64,000 nt of DNA from Flagellimonas spongiicola (GTDB lineage Bacteria > Bacteroidota > Bacteroidia > Flavobacteriales > Flavobacteriaceae): assembly GCF_023502425.1 (NCBI RefSeq), contig NZ_JAMFMA010000001.1, forward strand, positions 434,001-498,000, read 5' to 3'. The position numbers and the translations under genes were made by a program. The notes beneath the pieces are model-generated. The model worked only from the letters and a program-made list of their open reading frames with translations, had not been told where the DNA came from and ran no database searches. Positions 1-8,336 of the stretch are shown here, piece after piece. The stretch's first letter is position 1, and every line of letters starts with the position of its first letter.

Positions 1-712
1 TGCGTTCACGCGCCAACAAAGGTTTCCCATCTTTAGTTGTGTTTCTTATCTGCCGCATGGCATAATAGGGTAGAAACATGTGTTCTTCTACAGTAGCTTT
101 TCGGTCCACCACAGAGCCAAAGGCCACATCAATTCCAAAACTGGCCCAGGAGTTCAATTTCAGATTTTGACGTACCAATTGCCTGAAGGTATAGCGTTGG
201 TCAAGATAACTGCCATCAAATACAATTTCATCACCAAATTGGTCCTTTAGAATAGTACCTGTAATGCTGGAACAGTTATTAAGCAGCGGGTCATATAGGT
301 AATCACGGTTTTCAGGAAGAAAATTGGTTTCAAAAAAGTTCAGTAGTTGGTTTTTTTCATCCAAAGTAAGGTCAAGGATTTGTTCTTTAACCCATCTCTT
401 TTCCAATTCGTATTCAAACAAAAACCGCTCAAAACTCCTTCGGGACAAGGAATAGATCAATCTACCTTTTACAAAATTCAAATAGAAATTGGGTCTGTTG
501 AAATCAAAGGTTCCATAATTGTAGACTACATCAATACCCAAAACAGAGTCCTGAACCCGAAACGCACTGTGCCCAAAAGCGTAATACAGTTCGTCTCCAG
601 CAGCGCAGGTCAAAAGGCTAATTTGAGATTTTTCTGAAAGTTTAGGTATTTGAGCATGGAGCTGTTTTCCAACTAAAATCAAACAAACAAGAAGAATGAA
701 TTTTTGCTTCAT
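1..712 (-). CDS. DUF4105 / Lnb-type lipoprotein N-acyltransferase, 3' end cut off by window
   Basis: Reading from the ATG at 712 gives 237 codons that run off the left edge. Residues 1-20 form a signal peptide ending in LHA before Q21. The mature part begins with a block holding the GHSAFRV motif (His48); the NCSS motif follows with Cys147. This His/Cys pair in a papain-like arrangement is typical of DUF4105, the family to which the Bacteroides lipoprotein N-acyltransferase Lnb belongs. Lnb adds the third acyl chain to outer-membrane lipoproteins in Bacteroidota, which lack Lnt. The family assignment is firm; the exact reaction of this paralog is inferred, because several DUF4105 proteins may occur per genome. 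The C-terminal part lies outside the window. It is divergent from pssA. Confidence 0.82.
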   Translation of the reverse strand, partial: MKQKFILLVCLILVGKQLHAQIPKLSEKSQISLLTCAAGDELYYAFGHSAFRVQDSVLGIDVVYNYGTFDFNRPNFYLNFVKGRLIYSLSRRSFERFLFEYELEKRWVKEQILDLTLDEKNQLLNFFETNFLPENRDYLYDPLLNNCSSITGTILKDQFGDEIVFDGSYLDQRYTFRQLVRQNLKLNSWASFGIDVAFGSVVDRKATVEEHMFLPYYAMRQIRNTTKDGKPLLARER

Positions 713-812
713 AATGATACGATCACGGCAAATATCAGAATAAATAAGACAAGGTAATCACATTAAACCAGCGAGACTGATTTTTAGCTTATTTTTACGA
801 AAACCGAAACCT

Positions 813-1553
813 ATGAGGTCTTACATTCCCAATTTTTTAACCCTATTGAACCTGTTTAGCGGTTGTATTGCTGTTGTTTTTGCTGTTATGAACCAACTTG
901 ATATGGCGGCATTATTTGTTGTATTGGGGATTGTTTTCGATTTTTTTGATGGTTTTGCCGCAAGGGTTCTGAAAGTTCAAAGTGAATTAGGTGTTCAGTT
1001 GGATTCATTGGCGGATATGGTGACCAGTGGCTTGGTGCCAGGTATTGTGTTGTTCCAATTGTTGGCAATGAGTCAAGGTTCCGCTTGGGTGGGAGGTACA
1101 GGAGTTGCTGAAAGTTCACAGTGGTGTGGGTGGAAATTCCCGCCTATAGCATTGTTGGGTTTTATTGTCACGCTTTCTTCTGCGTGCAGATTGGCTAAAT
1201 TCAATATTGATGAGAACCAAGTCACATCCTTTATAGGTCTTCCTACGCCAGCAAATGCGCTAATGGTTTTGTCCTTGCCATTGATTTTGATTTTCCATCA
1301 AAATGATTTTTTAAATGGAATTATCCTTAACCAATGGTTTTTGATAGGATTTACCTTGGTAAGTGCATACCTGCTCAATGCCAAAATTCATTTGTTTGCC
1401 CTTAAGTTCAAAAGCTGGTCATTTAATGACAATGCAATACGATATCTTTTTTTGATTGGTAGTCTTGTGTTGTTGATTACGCTTCGTTTTATGGCAATAC
1501 CAGTAATAATAGTACTTTATATATTCTTGTCTTTGCTGATGAAAAAAGAATAG
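813..1553 (+). CDS. pssA: CDP-diacylglycerol--serine O-phosphatidyltransferase
   Basis: 246 aa integral membrane enzyme that joins CDP-diacylglycerol and L-serine to phosphatidylserine, the precursor of phosphatidylethanolamine. The CDP-alcohol phosphotransferase signature D-G-x2-A-R-x8-G-x3-D-x3-D is complete: D46 G47, A50 R51, G60, D64, D68, with the preceding D43. Several hydrophobic segments follow, as expected for the family. It lies 1 base upstream of the PH-domain gene, so the two are cotranscribed. The start MRSYIPNFLT is typical of Bacteroidota PssA. There is no obvious Shine-Dalgarno sequence. Confidence 0.95.
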   Translation: MRSYIPNFLTLLNLFSGCIAVVFAVMNQLDMAALFVVLGIVFDFFDGFAARVLKVQSELGVQLDSLADMVTSGLVPGIVLFQLLAMSQGSAWVGGTGVAESSQWCGWKFPPIALLGFIVTLSSACRLAKFNIDENQVTSFIGLPTPANALMVLSLPLILIFHQNDFLNGIILNQWFLIGFTLVSAYLLNAKIHLFALKFKSWSFNDNAIRYLFLIGSLVLLITLRFMAIPVIIVLYIFLSLLMKKE

Positions 1554-1554
1554 C

Positions 1555-1971
1555 ATGACCAAACGGATAATTTACAAATCAAAAGTAGGGGCAGGGTTAT
1601 TGCTATTCGTGCTAATCGTATTCGCTCTTGGGACATATTGGTTACTGTTGGATTGGAATTGGGTTGGCGGAACGATTCATTTTGGTACGCTAATTCTGAT
1701 CCTTTATCTGTTTTATTCCATTTCCTATGAATTCAAAGAGAAGGATCTACTGATAAATTATGGCGTATTTTATCAGAAAAAAATCAAGATAACTTCAATC
1801 CAAAGTATTAAAGAAACGCGAAACCCAATTAGTTCGCCTGCAGCTTCTTTAGATCGATTGGAATTAGGTTACAAGGATGGTATAATTCTGGTTTCGCCTA
1901 AAGACAAAGCCGGATTTATAGCACATATCAAAACCGAAGTACCTGATGTCAAGGTAGAAATGAGATCCTGA
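1555..1971 (+). CDS. Bacterial PH-domain (bPH_4) membrane protein
   Basis: 138 aa. Two hydrophobic segments (about residues 13-32 and 40-57) precede a small beta-rich domain. That domain holds the block SSPAASLDRLEL followed by ILVSPKDKAGFI, which is characteristic of the bPH_4 (former DUF1200) family common in Flavobacteriaceae. The function is unknown; PH-like domains often bind lipid or protein partners at the membrane. It follows pssA by one base, so a link with phospholipid metabolism is suggested by context only. It is convergent with lptB, whose stop lies a few bases beyond. Confidence 0.8.
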   Translation: MTKRIIYKSKVGAGLLLFVLIVFALGTYWLLLDWNWVGGTIHFGTLILILYLFYSISYEFKEKDLLINYGVFYQKKIKITSIQSIKETRNPISSPAASLDRLELGYKDGIILVSPKDKAGFIAHIKTEVPDVKVEMRS

Positions 1972-1977
1972 TCAGAT

Positions 1978-2718
1978 TTAGAAATCCAATTTCTTTTTCC
2001 GAAGTTCGAAGTTTTGCCCCAGGTAAACTTTCCGTACCATTTCGTCAACTGCAAGCTCCTCGGGAACACCTGCCTTAAGAATACCACCCTCAAACATTAG
2101 ATAGGATCGTTCAGTAATTGCCAGTGTCTCTTGAACGTTGTGGTCAGTTATTAGGATGCCTATGTTTTTGTTTTTCAGTTGGGCTACGATACGTTGAATA
2201 TCCTCAACCGCAACAGGGTCAACACCGGCAAAAGGTTCATCCAACAGAATGAATTTTGGGTCAGTTGCCAAGGCCCTAGCGATTTCCGTACGTCTTCGTT
2301 CCCCACCAGAAAGTAGGTCGCCTCGGTTTTTGCGAATATGTCCCAAACCGAATTCATCAATTAAGGATTCCATTTTCATATGTTGCTCCTTTTTTGACAA
2401 TTTAGTCAGTTGGAGTACACTTAAAATGTTCTTCTCTATACTTAACTTTCGAAAAACAGAGGCCTCCTGAGCTAAGTAACCGATTCCGTGTTGGGCTCTT
2501 TTGTACATTGGAAAAGTCGTGATTTCCATGTCGTCAAGAAAAATCTTGCCACCATTGGGTTTTATCAACCCTACAATCATGTAAAAGGAAGTGGTTTTAC
2601 CTGCTCCATTGGGTCCTAAAAGCCCAACTATCTCACCTTGGTTAACTTCAAGGGAAATTCCTTTTACAACTTTTCGGCCTCTATAGGCCTTCATGATATT
2701 ATCGGCACGTAGCTTCAT
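1978..2718 (-). CDS. lptB: LPS export ABC transporter ATP-binding protein LptB
   Basis: 246 aa cytoplasmic ATPase that powers lipopolysaccharide extraction from the inner membrane by LptFG. Walker A GPNGAGKT lies at 35-42, the Q-loop at YLAQE, the signature LSGGE at 137-141, Walker B LLDEP at 159-163, and the H-loop in LITDHNV. The stretch GERRRTEIARAL is typical of LptB rather than of amino-acid transporters. It is the last gene of the minus-strand run kdsD-tatC-AhpD-like-lptB; pairing with kdsD, a Kdo synthesis gene, fits an LPS role. Confidence 0.95.
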   Translation of the reverse strand: MKLRADNIMKAYRGRKVVKGISLEVNQGEIVGLLGPNGAGKTTSFYMIVGLIKPNGGKIFLDDMEITTFPMYKRAQHGIGYLAQEASVFRKLSIEKNILSVLQLTKLSKKEQHMKMESLIDEFGLGHIRKNRGDLLSGGERRRTEIARALATDPKFILLDEPFAGVDPVAVEDIQRIVAQLKNKNIGILITDHNVQETLAITERSYLMFEGGILKAGVPEELAVDEMVRKVYLGQNFELRKKKLDF

Positions 2719-2775
2719 AAGAATTCGCCAAATCTAATCATATTCTTGTTTGGGGTCACTTACTTTGGGTTTTTT

Positions 2776-3126
2776 TTAAGCCTCATTGTCTTCTAATGCT
2801 TCCCAGTATTCATAGGCTCTTCTGAGATGGGGAATAACAATGGTGCCTCCAATCAACGTAGCAATTCCAAGTGTTTCCATTACTTCGGCCTTATTTGCTC
2901 CGGAATCTTTGGAGCTTTCCAAATGGTACTTTACACAATCATCACAGCGCATCACGGCTGAAGCCACAAGACCCAACAATTCCTTGGTTTTCACATCTAG
3001 TGCGCCTTCCATAAAGGCATTGGTGTCCAGGTTGAAAATACGTTTGATCAATTTGTTGTTCTCAGCCAATAACTTATCATTCATTTTGGCTCTGTAGGCG
3101 TTGAATTCTTCGACTTTATTTGGCAT
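2776..3126 (-). CDS. Carboxymuconolactone decarboxylase / AhpD-like protein
   Basis: 116 aa all-helical protein of the CMD/AhpD family. The redox motif C61-D-D-C64 with H68 three residues on (CxxCxxxH) matches the AhpD active site, so a thiol-dependent peroxidase or disulfide role is likely. Some annotations in this family read decarboxylase, but the CxxC argues for a redox function. Its start overlaps the end of tatC by 11 bases, so the two are translationally linked. The substrate is not evident. Confidence 0.85.
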   Translation of the reverse strand: MPNKVEEFNAYRAKMNDKLLAENNKLIKRIFNLDTNAFMEGALDVKTKELLGLVASAVMRCDDCVKYHLESSKDSGANKAEVMETLGIATLIGGTIVIPHLRRAYEYWEALEDNEA

Positions 3127-3952
3127 TTCGCTTTTCTTTTTTGGCCTCTCTCTTTACTACTATATTCGAAATATGAATACTTGCTTGATATAGCATTAGA
3201 ACTGGGATTGCAACAATAATCTGACTAGTAACATCAGGTGGAGTTATAACAGCACATAATATCAACACTACCACCAATGCTATTTTTCGGTATTTTTTTA
3301 GGATTTCAGGTGTTACTAATCCAACTTTGGTTAAAAAGAATACGACGATTGGTAATTCAAACATTATTCCGCAAGCTATAACTGAAGAACGTATTGTTGC
3401 AATAAAGGAACTGATATCAATCTCGTTCAACACTTCACTACTCACCTGATATGTGCCCAAGAAGTTTATGGACAATGGAGCAACTACATAATAACCAAAG
3501 AGGACCCCTAAAAAGAATAACGACGATGCAACTAATATAAAACCTCTTGAGTATTTCTTTTCATTGGTGTGTAACCCGGGACTAATAAAGCGCCAAAGCT
3601 CCCAAAGTACATATGGGAAAGAAACTATGAATCCTGCCCATATTGAAGTCCAAATATGTGCAGAAAACTGTCCGGCCATAGTTCTATTCTGAATGGTAAA
3701 GGGTAAAGAATCCCCACAGAATTCAGATTCTACACCAAAAAATGTAGCTATTTTACAGAAGAATTGATAGGTTGGAAAGTCCATTTTTTTAGGACCAAAG
3801 AGAACAGTGTCAAAAATAAAATCCTTCATTATAAACGCACCACACGCTACAATCACTATGGCGACAACTGAACGTATTAAATGCCAGCGTAATTCTTCTA
3901 AATGGTCCAAAAAGGACATCTCATTGGGGTTGTTGATTGCCTGTTTTGCCAT
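3116..3952 (-). CDS. tatC: Sec-independent (twin-arginine) protein translocase TatC
   Basis: 278 aa polytopic inner-membrane protein, the receptor for twin-arginine signal peptides of folded exported proteins. The N-terminus has the conserved SFLDHLEELRWHLIRS block, followed by about six hydrophobic segments including FPYVLWELWRFISPGL. Residues about 75-105 form a longer periplasmic loop with two cysteines. The start ATG shares one base with the kdsD stop (TAATG), and the gene overlaps the downstream AhpD-like gene. tatA is not in the window. Confidence 0.96.
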   Translation of the reverse strand: MAKQAINNPNEMSFLDHLEELRWHLIRSVVAIVIVACGAFIMKDFIFDTVLFGPKKMDFPTYQFFCKIATFFGVESEFCGDSLPFTIQNRTMAGQFSAHIWTSIWAGFIVSFPYVLWELWRFISPGLHTNEKKYSRGFILVASSLFFLGVLFGYYVVAPLSINFLGTYQVSSEVLNEIDISSFIATIRSSVIACGIMFELPIVVFFLTKVGLVTPEILKKYRKIALVVVLILCAVITPPDVTSQIIVAIPVLMLYQASIHISNIVVKREAKKEKRNAK

Positions 3953-4917
3953 TACAGAATACCTTCGTTAATAAGGTTATGAATGTGAACTACACCAGAA
4001 TATGTGCCATTATCAAAAGCCAGCAATTGAGAGATACCATTGTCCTGAAGCATTTTCAAGGCTTTTACAGCCAAGGTGTCCACTTCAATCGATTTTGGGT
4101 TCTTGGTCATGATATCTTTGGCGGTGAGTTCTCCAATATTATCGTATTTGCTCAGCATTCTCCGTATGTCACCATCAGTAACAACACCAACTACATCTTC
4201 ACCATCCATAACAGCGGTAACGCCCAACATTTTTTCAGATATTTCTACAATTACTTCCTTAACGCCAGAATCAACACTGACCTGGGGTTTTTGGTTGTTG
4301 AGCACAATATCGGCAACCCTGAGATAGAGTTTTTTACCCAAAGCCCCACCAGGGTGGAATTTTGCGAAATCAGCACTACTGAAGCCTCTTAATTCCAATA
4401 AGCAAATAGCAAGGGCATCGCCTAGTGCCAATTGCGCGGAAGTACTGGTGGTAGGTGCCAAATTATTTGGGCATGCTTCCTTTTCTACATGGGCATTTAA
4501 TACAAAATCCGCTTGTTTGGCCAATACGGAATCCATATTCCCGGTAATCCCTATAAGTTTATTTTTTCCCTTCTTAATTAGAGGTAACAGCGCTTTTATT
4601 TCCGCAGTGTTGCCACTTTTGGAAAGGCAAACTACCACATCATTGTTCTGAATAGTACCAAGGTCCCCATGGATTGCGTCTGCCGCGTGCATAAAAATTG
4701 CAGGTGTTCCTGTGGAATTTAATGTAGCTACGATTTTGGAAGCGATGATTGCACTTTTACCAACACCAGTAACAACGACCCTGCCCTCGCTTTTAAGGAT
4801 ATATTGAACCGCTGCTGCAAATTGTTCATCCAATTGCTCAACCAATTTTAAAATGGCCTTACTTTCTGTTTCCAAGGTTCTTTTGGCGGTGGATAGGATA
4901 GATTGGGTTTCGTCCAA
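3952..4917 (-). CDS. kdsD: Arabinose-5-phosphate isomerase (KpsF/GutQ family)
   Basis: 321 aa. It interconverts ribulose 5-phosphate and arabinose 5-phosphate, the first step to Kdo of LPS. An N-terminal SIS domain (about 35-170) has GVGKSAIIASKI and LSKSGNTAEI; two C-terminal CBS domains (about 205-320) have VVTDGDIRRML. Domain order and length match KdsD/KpsF. It is the first gene of the minus-strand operon with tatC, the AhpD-like gene and lptB, and is divergent from recQ across 178 bases that hold no other gene that I can see. Confidence 0.95.
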   Translation of the reverse strand: MDETQSILSTAKRTLETESKAILKLVEQLDEQFAAAVQYILKSEGRVVVTGVGKSAIIASKIVATLNSTGTPAIFMHAADAIHGDLGTIQNNDVVVCLSKSGNTAEIKALLPLIKKGKNKLIGITGNMDSVLAKQADFVLNAHVEKEACPNNLAPTTSTSAQLALGDALAICLLELRGFSSADFAKFHPGGALGKKLYLRVADIVLNNQKPQVSVDSGVKEVIVEISEKMLGVTAVMDGEDVVGVVTDGDIRRMLSKYDNIGELTAKDIMTKNPKSIEVDTLAVKALKMLQDNGISQLLAFDNGTYSGVVHIHNLINEGIL

Positions 4918-5095
4918 GGTAATTAACTGATTATCTAATTGTATTCCTAAAAGAATGTCTTATATTTAAGTTTACAAAACTAAACAAACTATCGCTTACT
5001 GACCATTTAGGGAAGATAGATTACTTCCGCTTTTTAAAATAAGATTATGAACTTCCTTGATATGAGGTCGTTTCATCCGAATAGAATGCAAAGAA

Positions 5096-7297
5096 ATGGG
5101 GCCTGCCAATACTGATTTATACTCCTCGCTAAAAAAATACTTTGGTTTTTCACAATTTAAGGGTCTTCAAGAAAAAGTAATCCAAAATATTCTTGATGAC
5201 AATGACACCTTTGTGATCATGCCAACTGGTGGTGGTAAATCCTTATGTTACCAACTTCCGGCCATAATGAAAGAGGGAACTTCCATTGTGGTATCGCCTT
5301 TGATTGCTTTAATGAAGAATCAAGTCGATGCAATTCGAGGGGTTTCAGAAAATCATGGCATTGCCCATGTTCTGAATTCTTCTTTGACCAAAACTGAAGT
5401 AAAGCAGGTGAAGGAAGATATTTCCAAGGGTGTTACCAAACTGCTTTATGTGGCTCCTGAATCCCTCACAAAGGAGGAAAATATAGAATTCCTACGTGGT
5501 GTTACCTTGTCTTTTGTTGCGGTTGATGAAGCGCATTGTATTTCTGAATGGGGCCATGACTTTAGACCAGAGTACCGTAACTTAAAGAATATTATCAATA
5601 GATTGGGAGAAAACATACCAATCATAGGCTTAACGGCCACTGCTACACCAAAGGTTCAAGAAGATATTATCAAAAACCTTGGGATGACGGATGCCAAAGT
5701 ATTCAAGGCTTCCTTTAACCGCCCTAATCTGTTTTATGAGGTAAGACCCAAGACGCAAAACGTGGATGCGGATATCATTCGTTTTATAAAACAAAACCAA
5801 GGAAAATCCGGAATAGTCTATTGTTTAAGCCGGAAGCGAGTTGAAGAACTCGCCCAAGTCCTGCAAGTCAATGGTGTTAGTGCAGTTCCCTACCATGCTG
5901 GATTCGATGCTAAAACACGGTCAAAATACCAGGATATGTTCTTAATGGAGGAGGTTGATGTAGTGGTTGCTACCATAGCTTTTGGTATGGGAATAGATAA
6001 ACCGGATGTCCGTTTTGTAATCCATCACGATATCCCAAAAAGTATTGAAAGTTATTATCAAGAAACAGGTAGGGCAGGCCGAGACGGTGGCGAAGGGCAT
6101 TGTTTGGCATTCTACGCCTATAAGGATGTGGAAAAGCTTGAAAAATTCATGTCTGGTAAACCTGTTGCGGAGCAGGAAATTGGAAATGCACTATTACAAG
6201 AGATTGTGGCTTATGCCGAAACTTCCATGTCTAGACGTAAATTCATCCTGCATTATTTTGGGGAAGAATTTGATGAGGTGAACGGTGATGGTGCCGATAT
6301 GGATGATAATACCCGGAATCCAAAGCCAAAAGAAGAAGCGCAAGATGATGTAGTGAAATTACTGAGCGTTGTCAGGGATACCAAGGAAAAATTCAAGACC
6401 AAAGAAATTGTAAAAGTGCTGGAGGGTAAGGTAAATGCGATGATTTCGTCGCACAAGACTGATGAGAGACCGTTTTTCGGTATTGGGAAAGACAGAAATG
6501 AAGCTCATTGGATGGCTTTGGTACGTCAAGTAATCGTTGCGGGATTATTGAAAAAGGAAATTGAACGCTACGGTATATTACAAGTTACCGACCGAGGCAA
6601 TTCTTTTTTAGACAAACCGTGTTCTTTTATGATGACAAAGGATCACGAGTATAGTGAAGCTAAGAATGATGCCATAGTAATAGCAGCTAAATCTGCGGGA
6701 GGCGCTGCTGATGAGGCATTATTAAAGCTACTGAAAGACCTTCGAAAGAAAGAAGCGGCTAAATTGGAAGTACCTCCATTTGTGGTATTTCAGGATCCTT
6801 CTTTGGAAGATATGGCCTTGAAATATCCCATTCAAATGCAAGAGTTGGTGAACATACATGGTGTGGGTGAAGGAAAGGCCAAAAAGTACGGTAAACCCTT
6901 TGTGGATTTAATCTCCCGTTATGTGGAGGAGAACGACGTGGTTCGTCCAGATGATTTGGTGGTAAAGAGTACAGGCGCCAATTCCGGACTGAAACTCTAC
7001 ATTATCCAGAATGTGGACAGAAAACTTCCGTTGGATGATATCGCCTCAGCCAAAGGTTTGGAATTGCCATCCTTGATCAAGGAAATGGAACAAATTGTCT
7101 TTAGTGGAACCAAATTGAACATTGGTTACTGGATTGACGAAATTTTGGATGAAGACCAACAAGAAGAAATCCACGATTATTTTCTAGACGCGGAAACAGA
7201 TTCCATATCCGAAGCAATCGAAGAATTTGATGGGGATTATGAGGATGAAGAGTTACGGCTCTACCGCCTCAAATTTATTAGTGAAGTGGCTAATTAG
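5096..7297 (+). CDS. recQ: ATP-dependent DNA helicase RecQ, cysteine-free RQC region
   Basis: 733 aa 3'-5' DNA helicase for recombination and fork repair. The N-terminal RecA-like domain has Walker A MPTGGGKS (42-49) and DEAH (144-147); motif VI QETGRAGRD is present. The RQC winged-helix region begins at about residue 375 with SRRKFILHYFGEEF. Here the four zinc-binding cysteines of the E. coli protein are absent: Ser379 replaces the first and an acidic stretch GDGADMDD replaces the CGxCDxC part. An HRDC-like domain starts near 560 and a helical C-terminal extension follows to the end. The 3' end overlaps the convergent CCC-motif gene by 4 bases. Confidence 0.95.
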   Translation: MGPANTDLYSSLKKYFGFSQFKGLQEKVIQNILDDNDTFVIMPTGGGKSLCYQLPAIMKEGTSIVVSPLIALMKNQVDAIRGVSENHGIAHVLNSSLTKTEVKQVKEDISKGVTKLLYVAPESLTKEENIEFLRGVTLSFVAVDEAHCISEWGHDFRPEYRNLKNIINRLGENIPIIGLTATATPKVQEDIIKNLGMTDAKVFKASFNRPNLFYEVRPKTQNVDADIIRFIKQNQGKSGIVYCLSRKRVEELAQVLQVNGVSAVPYHAGFDAKTRSKYQDMFLMEEVDVVVATIAFGMGIDKPDVRFVIHHDIPKSIESYYQETGRAGRDGGEGHCLAFYAYKDVEKLEKFMSGKPVAEQEIGNALLQEIVAYAETSMSRRKFILHYFGEEFDEVNGDGADMDDNTRNPKPKEEAQDDVVKLLSVVRDTKEKFKTKEIVKVLEGKVNAMISSHKTDERPFFGIGKDRNEAHWMALVRQVIVAGLLKKEIERYGILQVTDRGNSFLDKPCSFMMTKDHEYSEAKNDAIVIAAKSAGGAADEALLKLLKDLRKKEAAKLEVPPFVVFQDPSLEDMALKYPIQMQELVNIHGVGEGKAKKYGKPFVDLISRYVEENDVVRPDDLVVKSTGANSGLKLYIIQNVDRKLPLDDIASAKGLELPSLIKEMEQIVFSGTKLNIGYWIDEILDEDQQEEIHDYFLDAETDSISEAIEEFDGDYEDEELRLYRLKFISEVAN

Positions 7298-7602
7298 TAG
7301 CTCTCCCAGCCGCCAGAACTTATTGCGGCAATAATCAATCCAAAATAAGCAATACAAAGTATCAAATAAACAAGGGAAATGGCTAAACCAATATAAGCTA
7401 GAATTTTCCCAGTTTTAATGTTACTGTAGTCCGTGTAAGCTTCAGGATTTTGCAAATACAATTGATTGGCAGACTTGGCTTTGACCAACGCTATTATGCT
7501 GAAAATTGAACCAAATGGGCCACAACAAAATATGGTGCCAACAATGGAGATTATCCCCATTGTTAGCACTGTACTTGCACCAGGTAACGGTTGTTGACTC
7601 AT
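7294..7602 (-). CDS. CCC-motif (dispanin-like) small membrane protein, copy 1
   Basis: 102 aa with two hydrophobic hairpins. The first carries TIFCCGPFGSIFSIIAL, the second follows the linker YSNIKTGKILAYIGLA. The layout (helix with Cys-Cys and Pro-Phe-Gly, a polar loop with a residue pattern near LYLQNPEAY, then a second helix) resembles the CD225/dispanin superfamily and the Bacteroidota CCC-motif membrane proteins. The function is unknown. It is the last gene of a three-gene minus operon with a paralog 9 bases upstream and a DUF2752 gene, and is convergent with recQ. Confidence 0.75.
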   Translation of the reverse strand: MSQQPLPGASTVLTMGIISIVGTIFCCGPFGSIFSIIALVKAKSANQLYLQNPEAYTDYSNIKTGKILAYIGLAISLVYLILCIAYFGLIIAAISSGGWESY

Positions 7603-7611
7603 ATCTAAATG

Positions 7612-7935
7612 TTATTGTCCGTATTGTTCAAGTAACTGTTCTTGCATTTCTTGGATGCCTTCCATTCCTATGGTGCTGAACAAGAAAATGGTATAACCCA
7701 GGTAAAGTACATTTAAAATGATACCTATTATGGCCAAAATCTTACCAGTCTTTACGTTATTGTATCCCTCATAATTCTCTGGGCTTTCCATATATAATTT
7801 GGTAGCCTTATTGGCCAAAATCAGTGCAATTACACCAAAAATTAGACCAAGCACACCGTAACAGCAACATGTTACAATGGAAATGATTCCGAAAACAAGA
7901 ATCAATGTGGAATTTGGGAGTTTTTGTTTTTCCAT
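7612..7935 (-). CDS. CCC-motif (dispanin-like) small membrane protein, copy 2
   Basis: 107 aa paralog of the downstream gene, with the full CCC triplet in IVTCCCYGVLGLIFG at about residues 21-35, the linker NNVKTGKILAIIGI, and a short C-terminal tail rich in Glu and Gln. Cysteines next to a membrane face are S-acylated in eukaryotic dispanins; whether anything similar happens here is unknown. Gaps of 9-10 bases on both sides show one transcript with the DUF2752 gene and copy 1. Confidence 0.77.
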   Translation of the reverse strand: MEKQKLPNSTLILVFGIISIVTCCCYGVLGLIFGVIALILANKATKLYMESPENYEGYNNVKTGKILAIIGIILNVLYLGYTIFLFSTIGMEGIQEMQEQLLEQYGQ

Positions 7936-7945
7936 GATTAGGGTT

Positions 7946-8263
7946 TTAGTTGATTATAGTACTCATTTTTATTACATAACTAATAATGATCGTTCCTGCC
8001 GCGAGCAGCATTAAGATCAATTTTATTTGTGGAGCATATTTGATTTTCACGAAAAATGTTGAAATGAGGAAAATCAGGAGCAGCATAATGGGATATATCG
8101 CAGGATACATTTTAAAAGCTCCCACAAAGTCGCCTTGAAAAAGCAAATGAACCGCTCTTTGCATTCCACAGCCCGGGCAGTCAAAACCAAAAATCTTCTT
8201 GTTCATACATGGGAGCATATAATCCCTTGCGTTCAGGTGAAGTGCGAAAAGGTTTGAAAGCAT
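7946..8263 (-). CDS. DUF2752 membrane protein
   Basis: 105 aa from the ATG at 8263; a TTG six codons upstream (8281) is an alternative, and a later Met at 8218 would also keep the domain. The core motif FDCPGCGMQRA is diagnostic of DUF2752, followed by FQGDFVGAFKMYPAIYP and two hydrophobic helices. The CxxC could bind metal or be redox active. The function is unknown. It heads the operon with two CCC-motif proteins, an association that suggests a shared membrane complex. Confidence 0.82.
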   Translation of the reverse strand: MLSNLFALHLNARDYMLPCMNKKIFGFDCPGCGMQRAVHLLFQGDFVGAFKMYPAIYPIMLLLIFLISTFFVKIKYAPQIKLILMLLAAGTIIISYVIKMSTIIN

Positions 8264-8293
8264 GGTTATGGTTATGATCAAGTAAATTACTAC

Positions 8294-8301
8294 TATTTTT
8301 G
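8294..8301 (+). promoter_or_regulatory. -7 promoter box candidates upstream of the Smr gene
   Basis: TATTTTTG here matches the Bacteroidota -7 consensus TAnnTTTG and lies 36 bases upstream of the GTG start, allowing a leader of about 30 bases. A second identical box at 8325-8332 would place the start of transcription at or past the GTG, so the first is the better candidate. There is no clear -33 TTG at the ideal distance. Confidence 0.4.
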
Positions 8302-8336
8302 GTATTGCTTATAAATTTTCAAAATATTTTTGAAGG

